64,000 bases of DNA, taken from the NCBI RefSeq assembly GCF_023100725.1, contig NZ_CP095501.1, forward strand, positions 2,728,001-2,792,000, in the 5' to 3' direction. Source of the DNA: Arthrobacter antioxidans. Lineage in GTDB: Bacteria; Actinomycetota; Actinomycetes; Actinomycetales; Micrococcaceae. The stretch's first letter is position 1. Every line of letters begins with the position of its first letter. The notes under the pieces are model-generated. The model saw only the letters and a list, made by a program, of their open reading frames with translations, had not been told where the DNA came from and searched no databases. This document shows, piece after piece, positions 1 through 8,447 of this stretch. The translations under genes and the position numbers were made by a program.

Positions 1-378
1 GGTGTCGTGCACCACGTCGATGGCCGCGTGCGGCGCGTGGAGGGCGATCAGGGCGCGGAGGCGATCGGCGTCGGCCGCGGTGTCCACTCCCCCGGAGCCG
101 GCGATGACGCGCGCGACCGGGCCCGCGTCCGCGTGCGCCAGGAGGTCGTGGAACAGCTCGCCCAGGCTGCGGGCGGCGGCGTCCGGGGTGACGTTCTGGA
201 CGTTGGCGCTTCCCGCCTTCGCCTCTGCGACGAGCCGTCCGCCGCGCCAGAGCGCGCCGTGGGTCTTGGAGCCGCCGATGTCGAGTCCGACGACGAGCGT
301 CGCGGACCCGCCGCCCGCTCCGGGACCCCCGTCGGGGGCGGAGGGGTGCGGGGCGGGCGGCGCGGGAGTCTCGGACAT
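1..378 (-). CDS. BadF/BadG-type N-acetylglucosamine kinase, N-terminal part (runs off the window)
   Basis: Only the first 126 residues lie in the window. After a 25-residue Pro/Gly-rich leader the protein reads VVGLDIGGSKTHGALW (about residues 29-44), the phosphate-1 loop of the ASKHA sugar-kinase fold, and then a second strand with the motif IAGSGGVDT. This pattern is closest to BadF/BadG/BcrA/BcrD-type N-acetylglucosamine kinases, which phosphorylate amino sugars in the cytosol; ROK kinases are an alternative. The start is an ATG at 378 and the gene is transcribed away from the MFS gene's end with about 50 bases between them. The substrate cannot be judged from this fragment. Confidence 0.75.
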   Translation of the reverse strand, partial: MSETPAPPAPHPSAPDGGPGAGGGSATLVVGLDIGGSKTHGALWRGGRLVAEAKAGSANVQNVTPDAAARSLGELFHDLLAHADAGPVARVIAGSGGVDTAADADRLRALIALHAPHAAIDVVHDT

Positions 379-427
379 GCCTACAGCCTACAAACTGGCC
401 GGCGGGCGGCCGTCGGGTCCGGCAGGG

Positions 428-1669
428 TCAGCGCGGGGCCCTGGCCCGGAGGACCAGGGAGCCCGCGGCGAGGACGCCGCAGACCGCGCAGATGGCCAGC
501 GCGAAGACGGTGACCGAGGCGTTGAGGCCCCAGACGCCCGCCGCGGCGCCGAGGCCGAGGACCGGGACGGCGCTGCCGAGGTAGGTGATGACGTACACGG
601 CGCTGACGGTCTGTGCGTGCAGGGCCGGGTCCACCCTCATGGACACCTCGTTGAAGACCACACGGAAGGCCATGCCCTGGCCGAAGCCGGTGACGACGCA
701 CGCCCCGATGAGCAGGGGCAGGCTGCCGGACGCCTGCGCGACGGGCAGCAGGCCCACGCCCAGCGCCATGCCGGCGAGTCCGGCCGGGACCACGAACCGT
801 CCGCGCGGCGAGACGAGCTGGCTGATGGCGGACGAGCCGAGCACGAGCGCGGCGAGGAGACCGATCAGCGGGCGGGAGGTGGTCCCGGCGATGCCCGCGA
901 ACCAGGTGGGGGCGAGGCTCAGGGTGAACCCGAACACCGCGAAGCTGAGGAACCCGACGGACGACGCCGTCCAGAAGGACCGGCGCGCTTCCCTCGACAC
1001 GGCCGGCTTGCGGGGCCGCAGGACGGCCAGGGGCTTGCCCGCCGCGGCGGGCTTGATCGCCGGGCGCGCACGGAGCAGCACGAGGGGGACCAGGAGGCTC
1101 GCCAGCACGACGAGGTACACCACGAAGGGGGTCCTCGTCGGCGAGGGCAGGAGCGAGAGCAGACCGCCGATCACGGGCCCTGCGGCGACCCCTCCGGCGG
1201 AGGCCATGAGGGTGAACCGGGACGCCCAGTCCGGGCGGGTGGGGAGCAGGTCGCGGAGCGCGGCGGCGCTGGCACCGGTCGCCAGGGCGACGGCGCCGCC
1301 CTGGAGCATGCGCCCGGCGGCGAGCATGGGCAGCGAGGTGGCGACGGCGAAGAGTGCGGCGCCGAGGAGCCCGAGGACGACGGCGAGGACGAGGGCAGCC
1401 CGCCGTCCGATGTGGTCCGACCAGTGGCCGGCGTGGACGAGCCCGCCGATCAGGGCCACGACGTAGGACGCGAACGCCACCGTGACGGCGAAGGAGGAGA
1501 GCCCCAGCTCGGCCTGGATGAGCGGGTAGAGCGGGGTCGCGAGGTTCGCGCCGATCAGGAGGGTGGAGATCACGGTCACGGCCAGCACGAGCCGGACGGC
1601 GAGCGATGCATCCCACCGCCGTGCCCCGACCGCCGCCGGCCTCATCCGCAGCTCGTCGATGACGCTCAT
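428..1669 (-). CDS. MFS transporter (drug efflux-like)
   Basis: A 413-residue protein with about 12 hydrophobic segments. It carries the loop 2-3 signature of the major facilitator superfamily, GHWSDHIGRRAALV, after the second membrane segment, and a conserved N-terminal helix ending NLATPLYPLIQ. It probably exports a small molecule by proton antiport. I chose the ATG at 1669, preceded by GAGGAAAAG; an ATG at 1723 would add 18 basic residues lacking family character. The gene is divergent from the Lrp/AsnC gene at 1825, a layout in which the regulator often controls the exporter. The substrate is unknown. Confidence 0.85.
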   Translation of the reverse strand: MSVIDELRMRPAAVGARRWDASLAVRLVLAVTVISTLLIGANLATPLYPLIQAELGLSSFAVTVAFASYVVALIGGLVHAGHWSDHIGRRAALVLAVVLGLLGAALFAVATSLPMLAAGRMLQGGAVALATGASAAALRDLLPTRPDWASRFTLMASAGGVAAGPVIGGLLSLLPSPTRTPFVVYLVVLASLLVPLVLLRARPAIKPAAAGKPLAVLRPRKPAVSREARRSFWTASSVGFLSFAVFGFTLSLAPTWFAGIAGTTSRPLIGLLAALVLGSSAISQLVSPRGRFVVPAGLAGMALGVGLLPVAQASGSLPLLIGACVVTGFGQGMAFRVVFNEVSMRVDPALHAQTVSAVYVITYLGSAVPVLGLGAAAGVWGLNASVTVFALAICAVCGVLAAGSLVLRARAPR

Positions 1670-1788
1670 CCCACCACTTTTCCTCGCTCGCGCGCCTTGC
1701 AGGCACTTCCCGGGTACGCTCATGCACGGCCCCCTCTAGGATGGGGCGGATTGACCGCAGTGCTATTTTGCGGTGCTGATATTTGAGC

Positions 1789-1800
1789 GTTGTGCGCAAC
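1789..1800. promoter_or_regulatory. Imperfect palindrome in the MFS / Lrp divergent promoter
   Basis: GTTGTGCGCAAC lies between the divergent MFS and Lrp/AsnC genes, about 30 bases before the regulator's start. Ten of twelve positions are symmetric. Its place suggests a site for the Lrp-type regulator, but Lrp sites are degenerate and this is weak evidence. Confidence 0.3.
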
Positions 1801-1824
1801 ACAGCGACGACCGACTGATGGGAA

Positions 1825-2316
1825 GTGAGCGTCGTGAGCAAGCTGGACAATCTCGACCTGCGGCTGCTGCTCGCACTGGTGAGGGACCCCCGCGCGCAGG
1901 TGAGCGAACTGAGCGAGCTGCTCGGCGTGGCCCGCAACACGGCGCAGGCCCGCATCCGCCGGCTCCTGCGGACCGGGGCGCTGCGCCGCAGCGGCCGTGA
2001 ACTGGACCTGGAGGCGCTCGGCTACGACGTCGTCGCGTTCATCACCATCGAGGTGTCCCACCGCGAGCTCGACGGCGTCATCGCCGGGCTCCGCACCCTG
2101 AACCAGGTCCTCGAGGTCCATGAGATCTCCGGCCGGGGCGACGTATGGTGCAGGGTCGCGGCCACCGACACCCACAACCTGCAGGCCGCGCTGCGCTCCG
2201 TCCTGAGGATCAAGGGCGTCATCCGCACCGAGACCGTCCTCGCCCTGCACGAGCACATCCCCTACCGCACCGAGCCCCTGCTCGAGCGTCTCGCCCAGCG
2301 TCCCGCGGACACCTGA
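1825..2316 (+). CDS. Lrp/AsnC family transcriptional regulator
   Basis: A 163-residue regulator. Residues 7-60 form the AsnC-type winged helix-turn-helix (LDNLDLRLLLALVRDPRAQ, then a recognition helix in ARNTAQARIRRL). The C-terminal half is the RAM/ligand-binding alpha-beta fold, including VLEVHEISGRGDVWCRV, the usual effector-loop region. Such proteins bind DNA as octamers and respond to amino acids. A GTG at 1834 fits the GGAAG ribosome-binding site better than the GTG at 1825, so the first three residues may not exist. The gene is divergent from an MFS exporter and lies 38 bases before an AlaX-like gene, so both are candidate targets. Confidence 0.9.
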   Translation: MSVVSKLDNLDLRLLLALVRDPRAQVSELSELLGVARNTAQARIRRLLRTGALRRSGRELDLEALGYDVVAFITIEVSHRELDGVIAGLRTLNQVLEVHEISGRGDVWCRVAATDTHNLQAALRSVLRIKGVIRTETVLALHEHIPYRTEPLLERLAQRPADT

Positions 2317-2354
2317 GCCGCGCGCCCCACCACGAACCACGTCGAGGAGATCCC

Positions 2355-3233
2355 ATGACCCTGCCCACCACCGACACCCGCGTCACCTACCCTGCGGGGG
2401 CCACCGAGGCGCTCTCCCGGGTCCTGCACGTCGAAGCCCGCGGCGGCGGACACGCCGTCCTGCTCGACACCACCGCCTTCCACCCGGTGGACCACGCCTG
2501 GCCCGACCAGGGCGCGGACCGGGGTGTCCTCGAGATCGGCGCGCGCCGCTGGACCGTGACCGGCTGCGTGCTCGGCGCGACCGACGGCACCACGCTGCAC
2601 CTCGGGGCGGACTCCCCCGTCCGCAAGGGCACCGAGGGGTGGGCGTTCGTCGTCGTGCATCTGATCGAGGGCGCGGCCGGTGACGGTCCGGCGGAGGGCG
2701 ACGACGCCGTCGTGCGGGTCGACGCCGCCCATCGTGCCGCCGTGTCCGCGGGGCACACCGGGTGCCACCTCGCCTCGCTCGCGCTGAACCGGGCGCTGGC
2801 CGGCCGCTGGAAGAAGGACGTGGCGCCCGACGCCCTCGGTGCACCGAACTTCGACGCGCTCGCGATCGACACGACGGACATCGGCGAGTTCGGATCCCTC
2901 GACCGGTACCGCCTCGGCAAGTCCCTCCGGCGGAAGGGCTTCTCCGTCGAGGACCTCGACCTGACGGCGACGGCCGCGGCGGTGAACGCGACGCTCGCGG
3001 CCTGGACGGCCACGGGAGCCCCCATCAGCATCGTGGCGGACGGCGGCGGGCTCACCGACCGGCGCCGCTGGGTCTGCGACCTGCCCGGGGAGCGGGCGGA
3101 GATCCCCTGCGGCGGCACCCACCTGGCCTCCCTCGCCGGTGTGGACGTGACCGTCCGGCTCGGGCTCGGCGACGCGGACGGGACGCCGGTCCTGCAGATG
3201 GACACCCGGGTGGGCGTTCCCGCGCTGCTCTGA
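2355..3233 (+). CDS. AlaX-like alanyl-tRNA editing / metal-dependent hydrolase
   Basis: A 292-residue protein with the two zinc-binding motifs of the free-standing alanyl-tRNA editing family. These are HTGCH (HxxxH, about residues 135-139) and CGGTH (CxxxH, about residue 255), both followed by similar LASLA segments. Family members hydrolyse mischarged tRNA-Ala (Ser- or Gly-tRNA-Ala) in the cytosol. The start ATG at 2355 follows GAGGAGATCCC. The open frame extends much further upstream, but that part overlaps the regulator gene and is a shadow. It is in the same direction as the Lrp gene, 38 bases away, and may be co-transcribed with it. Confidence 0.85.
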   Translation: MTLPTTDTRVTYPAGATEALSRVLHVEARGGGHAVLLDTTAFHPVDHAWPDQGADRGVLEIGARRWTVTGCVLGATDGTTLHLGADSPVRKGTEGWAFVVVHLIEGAAGDGPAEGDDAVVRVDAAHRAAVSAGHTGCHLASLALNRALAGRWKKDVAPDALGAPNFDALAIDTTDIGEFGSLDRYRLGKSLRRKGFSVEDLDLTATAAAVNATLAAWTATGAPISIVADGGGLTDRRRWVCDLPGERAEIPCGGTHLASLAGVDVTVRLGLGDADGTPVLQMDTRVGVPALL

Positions 3234-3249
3234 GGGTCCCTCCGGGCCG

Positions 3250-4560
3250 CTAGGCACTCCGGCCGCGGTGGGGCGCGGTCCGGAGCCGCTGCGCCTCGGT
3301 GAGGAACCGCTCGGCGACCTCCAGGCGGGACACGGCCTCGGGCATGCCGTCCCTGCCGGCGGCACCGTCCGCGCCCTCCCGGACGTCCGCGCGGCGTCGT
3401 GCTCCCGCGACGAGTGTGAGGCTGACGGCGGCCGCACGGCTCCTGAGGGCCACCGGGTCGACGCGGCGGTCGAAGGCCTGCGCGAAGCGCAGCAGGGCCT
3501 GCGGCACCTGCGCGTAGCCGGTGTGCAGCGCGGGAAGGACGGCGAGGTGCCCGAGGAAGCAGGCGAGGTCGTCCACGAGATGCCCGGGCCCGAGCGCGTC
3601 GACGTCCAGGAGCCCGGACACCGATCCGTCCGCGACCAGGAGGTTCCCCTCGTAGAAGTCCCCGTGTGTCGGCACGAGGGGGCCGCCGTCGCTGGAGCGG
3701 ACCTCGGCGTCGATGCCAGCGGCGAGGCGGCGGATACGATCGGCCTCCCCCGGCAGGGCCGCCACCGCCCCCTCGGCGTAGTCCCGGACCCTGGCCGACC
3801 ACGGCGGGCGCGTCGGCAGCGCCATGACCTCGGCCGGCAGCGAGGCGAGGACCCGCAGCAGCGCGTCGGGCTCGACGCCCTCCGCGCCGTCGCGCATGAG
3901 GAGTTCGGCGAGCGGCGTGCCGGGAGCCGCCTGCATGGCGACGACGTCCTGCACCGGCCCGGCGGCGAGGGCGGGGGCGGGGACACCGGCGGCCCGGAGC
4001 ATCCGGTGCCGTTCGGCGAGCGGCCCCGCGGCGTCGCGCCGGAGCACCTTCAGGTAGCGGCGCTCGTCCCCGTTCCGCGCCAGCACCACGGCGCGGCGCA
4101 GCGGCCGGTAGCTCCGGAGCTCCAGCAGTGTCGCCCCGGCGTCGTGCCCGGGCCCGAAGGCGAACCGCGTGGCCGCTGCGGGGTCGAGGGCGGAGGGAAG
4201 TCCCGGCAGGAGCGGGTCGTGGGGGTGCACCCATGCCGCGAGGGTGTCGGCGCCGCGCCGGTGGACCACGGTGACCCGGGCCGGGGCCTGCGGGAGCGGA
4301 CAGGAGGTGATGCAGGCATGGGTGGGTGCGGGCCCGGAAAGCGCTGCCCGGCCGCGTGCTGCGCGGTGCGGGACGGCGTCGACGGAGAACACACCCGTGG
4401 CTCCGACGCCGGGGCGGTGGTGCAGGGACGCGAGCTGCCAGGCGCCGAGCTCCCAGCCCGCCGTGGCGAGGACACGCCGCAGGAGATCCTCCGGCGCGTC
4501 CGAGCCGAGGAGCGCGATGGCGTCCTGCTCCCGGATGATGTGTGCGTCCCGTGCCCTCAT
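3250..4560 (-). CDS. APH-fold phosphotransferase (aminoglycoside phosphotransferase family)
   Basis: A 436-residue protein of the APH/choline-kinase fold. The catalytic loop THGDFYEGNLL is at about residue 300 and the metal-binding segment LLDVDALGPGHLVDDLACF follows, matching the HxDxxxxN and D-containing motifs of the fold. A large N-terminal region (about 150 residues) precedes the kinase core and is not recognised. In actinobacteria such kinases phosphorylate sugars, amino sugars or antibiotics; the sequence does not tell which. It converges on the AlaX-like gene, with 16 bases between the two stops. Confidence 0.8.
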   Translation of the reverse strand: MRARDAHIIREQDAIALLGSDAPEDLLRRVLATAGWELGAWQLASLHHRPGVGATGVFSVDAVPHRAARGRAALSGPAPTHACITSCPLPQAPARVTVVHRRGADTLAAWVHPHDPLLPGLPSALDPAAATRFAFGPGHDAGATLLELRSYRPLRRAVVLARNGDERRYLKVLRRDAAGPLAERHRMLRAAGVPAPALAAGPVQDVVAMQAAPGTPLAELLMRDGAEGVEPDALLRVLASLPAEVMALPTRPPWSARVRDYAEGAVAALPGEADRIRRLAAGIDAEVRSSDGGPLVPTHGDFYEGNLLVADGSVSGLLDVDALGPGHLVDDLACFLGHLAVLPALHTGYAQVPQALLRFAQAFDRRVDPVALRSRAAAVSLTLVAGARRRADVREGADGAAGRDGMPEAVSRLEVAERFLTEAQRLRTAPHRGRSA

Positions 4561-4624
4561 ACGATGCCCGGCGGGGCCCTACGGGCGCGGGTGCGCGGAC
4601 GCAGCCGGTGTCATGCCGGATCCG

Positions 4625-5662
4625 TCAGGCGCGCCGACGCTGCAGCACGTCGTCGAGGTTGATGCGACCCGTCGCGGGAGCGGCGTCATCCGTCGGTGCA
4701 GCGGTGTCGGTGACGTCGAGGGGGTCGGCAGCGGTCGCCGCGACCCGCGCGGCGGCCTCCGCTGCCTTGATGGGCATCCTCGACGCAGCCTTCGGGGCTT
4801 CCGGCAGGTCGAGCGGTGCAGGGGCCTGCCGTTCGGCCTTGGCGGCACCGACGTACGTGGGACGCGGCACGTCGACCGGCGCCCAGGCCGTGGACCCCGG
4901 CGCCGCGACGCTCGGCGCGGCGGACCCGGCCGGCTCGATGGGCAGTGTGGCCGGCCCGCCCTCGGCCGGTCCTGCGTCACGGACGTCCACGGCGGATGAG
5001 CCGTGGAGGCCGGCGAGCGCGGCAGTCCGCTGCTCCATCGCGGTGAGGGCGCGTCCGGGGGTCTCTTCGGCGTCGAACAGGACGGTGGGGCGCGTGGGTG
5101 CGGCGGGTGCCGGGTCCACCGGAGCCGCCCGGGGGGCTTCCTCGGGGCCGAGGTCCCGGACCGGTGCCATGGCGTCGGCGAACGCGCGGTTCACGCGGTC
5201 CCGGCGGGCACGCACGGCGAGCAGCCTCAGGACCGCGACGGACGCGGCCGTCCCGCCGAGGCATGCCAGCGGGACGAGGAGGGACACGACGCCGATCGCG
5301 CCGAGCACGAGGGTCACCAGGGTGCCGATGAGGCACAGGAGGCCGGTCAGGGCGACGGCGATCCGCCCCCACCGGGGGGTGAAGGGCTGCTGACCGGACG
5401 TCGTCGTGCGGGACCGGACCACGGCCGTGCCCGGCGTCGTCCCGGGCGCGTCCCAGGTGGTCTCCGGGTGGCGTGGATCGTCCTGTGGCGCGGTCATTGT
5501 CATCATGCTCCCCCCGGGACGGCGGGTCCCGGTTGTCGGCGTCTGGCGTCTGGTCCCGGCGAACGCCGGGGTGGTCCTGCCGAGGACGAACGGTGCCACC
5601 CACAGCAGCCACAGGCCGACGATTGCTGCGAGTACCAACGAGCTATCCAGGGAGAAGACCAC
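4625..5662 (-). CDS. GlpR-like membrane protein (receptor of the gephyrin-like Glp in relatives)
   Basis: A 345-residue protein with an N-terminal membrane helix (residues 8-27) and a helical pair at about residues 100-145 (IAVALTGLLCLIGTLVTLVL and following). A basic stretch and a long Ala/Pro-rich cytoplasmic tail of about 180 residues follow. This topology, and its place directly after rimJ and galU, match the mycobacterial and corynebacterial GlpR family, a divisome-associated receptor for the gephyrin-like protein Glp. The assignment rests on topology and synteny rather than on a motif. No Glp gene is found between galU and rimJ here, which is the odd point. Confidence 0.6.
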   Translation of the reverse strand: MVFSLDSSLVLAAIVGLWLLWVAPFVLGRTTPAFAGTRRQTPTTGTRRPGGSMMTMTAPQDDPRHPETTWDAPGTTPGTAVVRSRTTTSGQQPFTPRWGRIAVALTGLLCLIGTLVTLVLGAIGVVSLLVPLACLGGTAASVAVLRLLAVRARRDRVNRAFADAMAPVRDLGPEEAPRAAPVDPAPAAPTRPTVLFDAEETPGRALTAMEQRTAALAGLHGSSAVDVRDAGPAEGGPATLPIEPAGSAAPSVAAPGSTAWAPVDVPRPTYVGAAKAERQAPAPLDLPEAPKAASRMPIKAAEAAARVAATAADPLDVTDTAAPTDDAAPATGRINLDDVLQRRRA

Positions 5663-5761
5663 ACTCTGAACCGTAGAAGCAATCCCTGCCCGGCTCCTGT
5701 ATTGCCGGCGGTGTGTCGGCGGCTAATATGCCCCCCTCGGCATCCACCCCGCCCTTCGATG

Positions 5762-6385
5762 CTAGGGCGCCTGCCGGCTTTCGAGCCACGGGCCGAGCAG
5801 GCCCCGTGGCACGTCCTCGGCGGTCAGCGCGAAACTCCTGTGGTCCGCCCACTGTCCGGCGATGTGCAGGAACCGCGGGCGCAGCCCCTCGTCGCGGAAA
5901 TGCAGCTTCTCCACGACGCGCAGGCTCGCCCGGTTCTCGGGGCGGATGTTGATCTCCATCCGGTGGAGTCCGAGGTCCCGGAAGCAGTAGTCCGTCGCCA
6001 GCGCGACCGCCGTCGGCGCGATCCCTCGGCCGGCCCGCTCGGCGTCGACCCAGTAGCCGAGGGTGGCCGTCATCGCCGAGCCCCACGTGATGCCCGACAC
6101 CGTCAGCTGCCCCACGAGGCGTGCGTCCCGGGACCCGGGCTGCTGCTCCGTGATGAGGAACGGCAGCGCCGCACCGGCCCGCGCCTGGGAGGTCAGGGAG
6201 CGCACCATCTGGCGGTAGGTGGGCAGGAAACCCTCCGGATCCGGATTGGAGGCCTCCCAGGGCGCGAGCCAGGCGGCGTTGCGTTGCCGCAACGCCATCC
6301 AGGCTGCCTTGTCCCTGTGGCGGATGGGCCTCAGGACCAGCGAACCGGTCCTGAGGTTCACGGGCCAGCTGGTTGCCGACCACAC
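5762..6385 (-). CDS. rimJ: RimJ/RimL-type GNAT N-acetyltransferase
   Basis: A 207-residue GNAT protein. The acetyl-CoA-binding motif A region is GYWVDAERAGRGIAPTAV (Q/RxxGxG-like RAGRGI), followed by RMEINIRPENRASLRVVEKL, the motif B helix typical of ribosomal-protein-alanine acetyltransferases. The enzyme acetylates N-termini of ribosomal or other proteins in the cytosol. It starts only 6 bases after the galU stop, so the two are co-transcribed and probably coupled. The direction continues into the GlpR-like gene. Confidence 0.88.
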   Translation of the reverse strand: MWSATSWPVNLRTGSLVLRPIRHRDKAAWMALRQRNAAWLAPWEASNPDPEGFLPTYRQMVRSLTSQARAGAALPFLITEQQPGSRDARLVGQLTVSGITWGSAMTATLGYWVDAERAGRGIAPTAVALATDYCFRDLGLHRMEINIRPENRASLRVVEKLHFRDEGLRPRFLHIAGQWADHRSFALTAEDVPRGLLGPWLESRQAP

Positions 6386-6391
6386 GGCGGA

Positions 6392-7294
6392 CTACTCCGG
6401 GATGTTCTTGCTGAAGTCCTTGATCCAGGCACGGAGGTCCGGACCGAGGTCCTCGCGCTCCGAGGCGAGCGTCACCACGGCCTTCAGGTAGCTCAGCTTG
6501 TCGCCGGTGTCGTAGCGGCGGCCGCGGAACACGACACCGTACACACCGGATCCCTCGCCCTCGGCGCTCGCGAGGGTCTGCAGGGCGTCGGTCAGCTGGA
6601 TCTCGCCGCCGCGGCCCGGCGCGGTGGTCTCGAGGACGTCGAACACGCGGGGGTGCAGGACGTAGCGCCCGATCACGGCGAGGTTGGACGGCGCGTCCTC
6701 GACGGCGGGCTTCTCGACGAGCTGGTTCACGCGCACGTGGCCTTCGCCGTCGATCTCGGTGATGTCCGCGCAGCCGTAGGCGCTGATCTGCTGGGGATCC
6801 ACCTCGATCAGGGCGATGACGGACCCACCGGTCTTCGCCTGCACCTCGATCATGGTCTCCAGCAGGGGATCGCGCTCGTCGATCAGGTCGTCGCCGAGCA
6901 GGACGGCGAACGGCTCGTTGTTGACGTGCAGCTTGGCTCGCAGCACGGCGTGGCCGAGGCCCTTCGGATCGCCCTGGCGCAGGTAGTGGATGTCGCCGAG
7001 CTCCGAGGGGCGCCGCACGGCGGCGAGCTTGTCGTGGTCGCCCTTGTCCTCGAGGGTCTGCTCGATGAAGGGCACGCGGTCGAAGTGGTCCTCGAGAGCA
7101 CGCTTGTTGCGGCCGGTGATCATCAGGACGTCGGACAGTCCGGCGTCCACGGCCTCCTGCACCACGTACTGGATGGCCGGCTTGTCGACGACCGGGAGCA
7201 TCTCCTTCGGCATCGCCTTGGTTGCGGGAAGGAAGCGGGTTCCCAGCCCGGCCGCGGGGATGACGGCCTTAGTCACACGTGATCGCAAAGTCAT
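6392..7294 (-). CDS. galU: UTP--glucose-1-phosphate uridylyltransferase
   Basis: A 300-residue protein, the usual size for GalU, that makes UDP-glucose from UTP and glucose 1-phosphate. It has the nucleotide-binding signature AAGLGTRFLPATKAMPKEML near the N-terminus, the substrate segment LGHAVLRAK, the metal/nucleotide DD in VLLGDDLI, and the EKP motif (NQLVEKP). The ATG at 7294 was chosen because the family begins at this point; the frame runs much further upstream through the divergent cyclo-ligase gene. It is first in a probable operon with rimJ and the GlpR-like gene. Confidence 0.95.
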   Translation of the reverse strand: MTLRSRVTKAVIPAAGLGTRFLPATKAMPKEMLPVVDKPAIQYVVQEAVDAGLSDVLMITGRNKRALEDHFDRVPFIEQTLEDKGDHDKLAAVRRPSELGDIHYLRQGDPKGLGHAVLRAKLHVNNEPFAVLLGDDLIDERDPLLETMIEVQAKTGGSVIALIEVDPQQISAYGCADITEIDGEGHVRVNQLVEKPAVEDAPSNLAVIGRYVLHPRVFDVLETTAPGRGGEIQLTDALQTLASAEGEGSGVYGVVFRGRRYDTGDKLSYLKAVVTLASEREDLGPDLRAWIKDFSKNIPE

Positions 7295-7350
7295 GGGAAC
7301 CACACTACATAACGGGCCCCCTGTTCCCGGGAAGTCGGCACAATGGTCGA

Positions 7351-8028
7351 ATGACCCCTTCTCCCCGTGATACCCGACCCGCTGCGGAGGCCGGCGCGGA
7401 CAAGGCCCGGCTGCGCCGCTCGCTCCGGCAGGCCCGCGCCGCACTGGACCCGGCGGACCGGCAGGACCAGTCGGAGGCACTCGCCCATGCCGTGACGCGG
7501 CATCTTGGGAGGACCACCGCCCCATCCGGAGGCGCCGCGTCCCGCCGCCCCACGATCGCGGCCTATCTCGGCGTCGATCCGGAGCCGGACACCGCACCGC
7601 TGCTCGGGGAACTGCACCGCCTCGGCTTCGGGGTGGCCGTCCCCGTCTGCGAGCCCGGGTACCAGCTGTCCTGGACCGCGTGGACGCCCGGCATCCCGCT
7701 CGAGCGTTCCGTGCGCGCCCCGGTGTTCGAACCCGTCGGCCCACGGTGGGCGTTCGAGGAGCTGCCGGACGTCGCCCTCATCCTCGTTCCCGCCCTGGCC
7801 GTGGACCGGTCCGGGCACCGCATCGGCCAGGGCGGTGGCTACTACGACCGTTTCCTGGCGCGGCATCCGCTCGGGCGGCCCGGTGCCCTGCCTCGGCTCG
7901 GTGCCGTCTACCGCTCCGAGGTCCTGCCCGCCGGTACAATCCCTGCCGAGCCCTTCGACCAGCCCCTCCAGGGCGTCTTCACCGCGGACGGGCTCCTGGA
8001 CGTCCGGGCACCCCACCCTCCGGTGTAG
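7351..8028 (+). CDS. 5-formyltetrahydrofolate cyclo-ligase
   Basis: A 225-residue enzyme converting 5-formyl-THF to 5,10-methenyl-THF with ATP in one-carbon metabolism. It shows an N-terminal basic K-x-x-x-R-x-x-x-R helix (KARLRRSLRQARAAL). It also has the C-terminal signature LILVPALAVDRSGHRIGQGG-GYYDR, in which the GQGGGYYDR loop binds ATP and substrate. The ATG at 7351 excludes 24 upstream in-frame residues that fall in the divergent galU promoter. It precedes the FmdB-type gene, as in the equivalent block of mycobacteria. Confidence 0.92.
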   Translation: MTPSPRDTRPAAEAGADKARLRRSLRQARAALDPADRQDQSEALAHAVTRHLGRTTAPSGGAASRRPTIAAYLGVDPEPDTAPLLGELHRLGFGVAVPVCEPGYQLSWTAWTPGIPLERSVRAPVFEPVGPRWAFEELPDVALILVPALAVDRSGHRIGQGGGYYDRFLARHPLGRPGALPRLGAVYRSEVLPAGTIPAEPFDQPLQGVFTADGLLDVRAPHPPV

Positions 8029-8030
8029 AC

Positions 8031-8055
8031 TGGCACTCGACCCCGGAGAGTGCCA
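8031..8055 (+). promoter_or_regulatory. CIRCE (HrcA operator) and -10 element upstream of the FmdB-type gene
   Basis: TGGCACTC, nine bases, GAGTGCCA: a perfect inverted repeat with the spacing and core of the CIRCE element (TTAGCACTC-N9-GAGTGCTAA). A TAGACT at 8026-8031 fits a sigma-A -10 box, which places CIRCE over the transcription start. The same half-sites occur at the groES promoter in this window. HrcA control of the downstream zinc-ribbon gene is the inference. Confidence 0.85.
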
Positions 8056-8114
8056 ACAGCGTGTGCTGGAAGCGCACCGGTCGGGGACCACGAAGCCTGT
8101 CCAGGAGGATCTCC

Positions 8115-8447
8115 ATGCCCATGTACGCCTATGCCTGCAAGGACTGCGGCCACACCTTCGACATCCAGCAGTCCTTCTCCGACGACTCCCTGACCGTCTG
8201 CCCCGTCTGCGACGGCGCGCTGCGGAAGAAGTTCAACAGTGTGGGCGTGGTCTTCAAGGGCTCCGGTTTCTACCGCAACGACTCCCGCGCCACGACGTCG
8301 AGCACGGATGCCACCTCCGCCCCCGCAGCGCCGTCGTCGTCCTCGGAGACCTCCGGTGCTCCCAGTACCGCCGGCGCGTCCGCGGGCTCGTCCTCCAGCG
8401 CTGCGGCGACCCCGGCCCCGGCGGGCGCCGACCGCGCTGCATCCTGA
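8115..8447 (+). CDS. FmdB-type zinc-ribbon protein (Ruc-like stress protein)
   Basis: A 110-residue protein. Residues 1-40 form a zinc ribbon with two Cys pairs, CKDCGHTF and CPVCDGAL, ending in the family's KKFNSVGVVFKGSGFY segment. The last 55 residues are a disordered Ser/Ala/Thr-rich tail. The ATG at 8115 follows AGGAGGA. In Mycobacterium tuberculosis the homologue next to the cyclo-ligase gene (Rv0991c) is a redox-regulated chaperone induced by stress. Placement here behind a CIRCE element agrees with a heat-shock role. Confidence 0.88.
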   Translation: MPMYAYACKDCGHTFDIQQSFSDDSLTVCPVCDGALRKKFNSVGVVFKGSGFYRNDSRATTSSTDATSAPAAPSSSSETSGAPSTAGASAGSSSSAAATPAPAGADRAAS

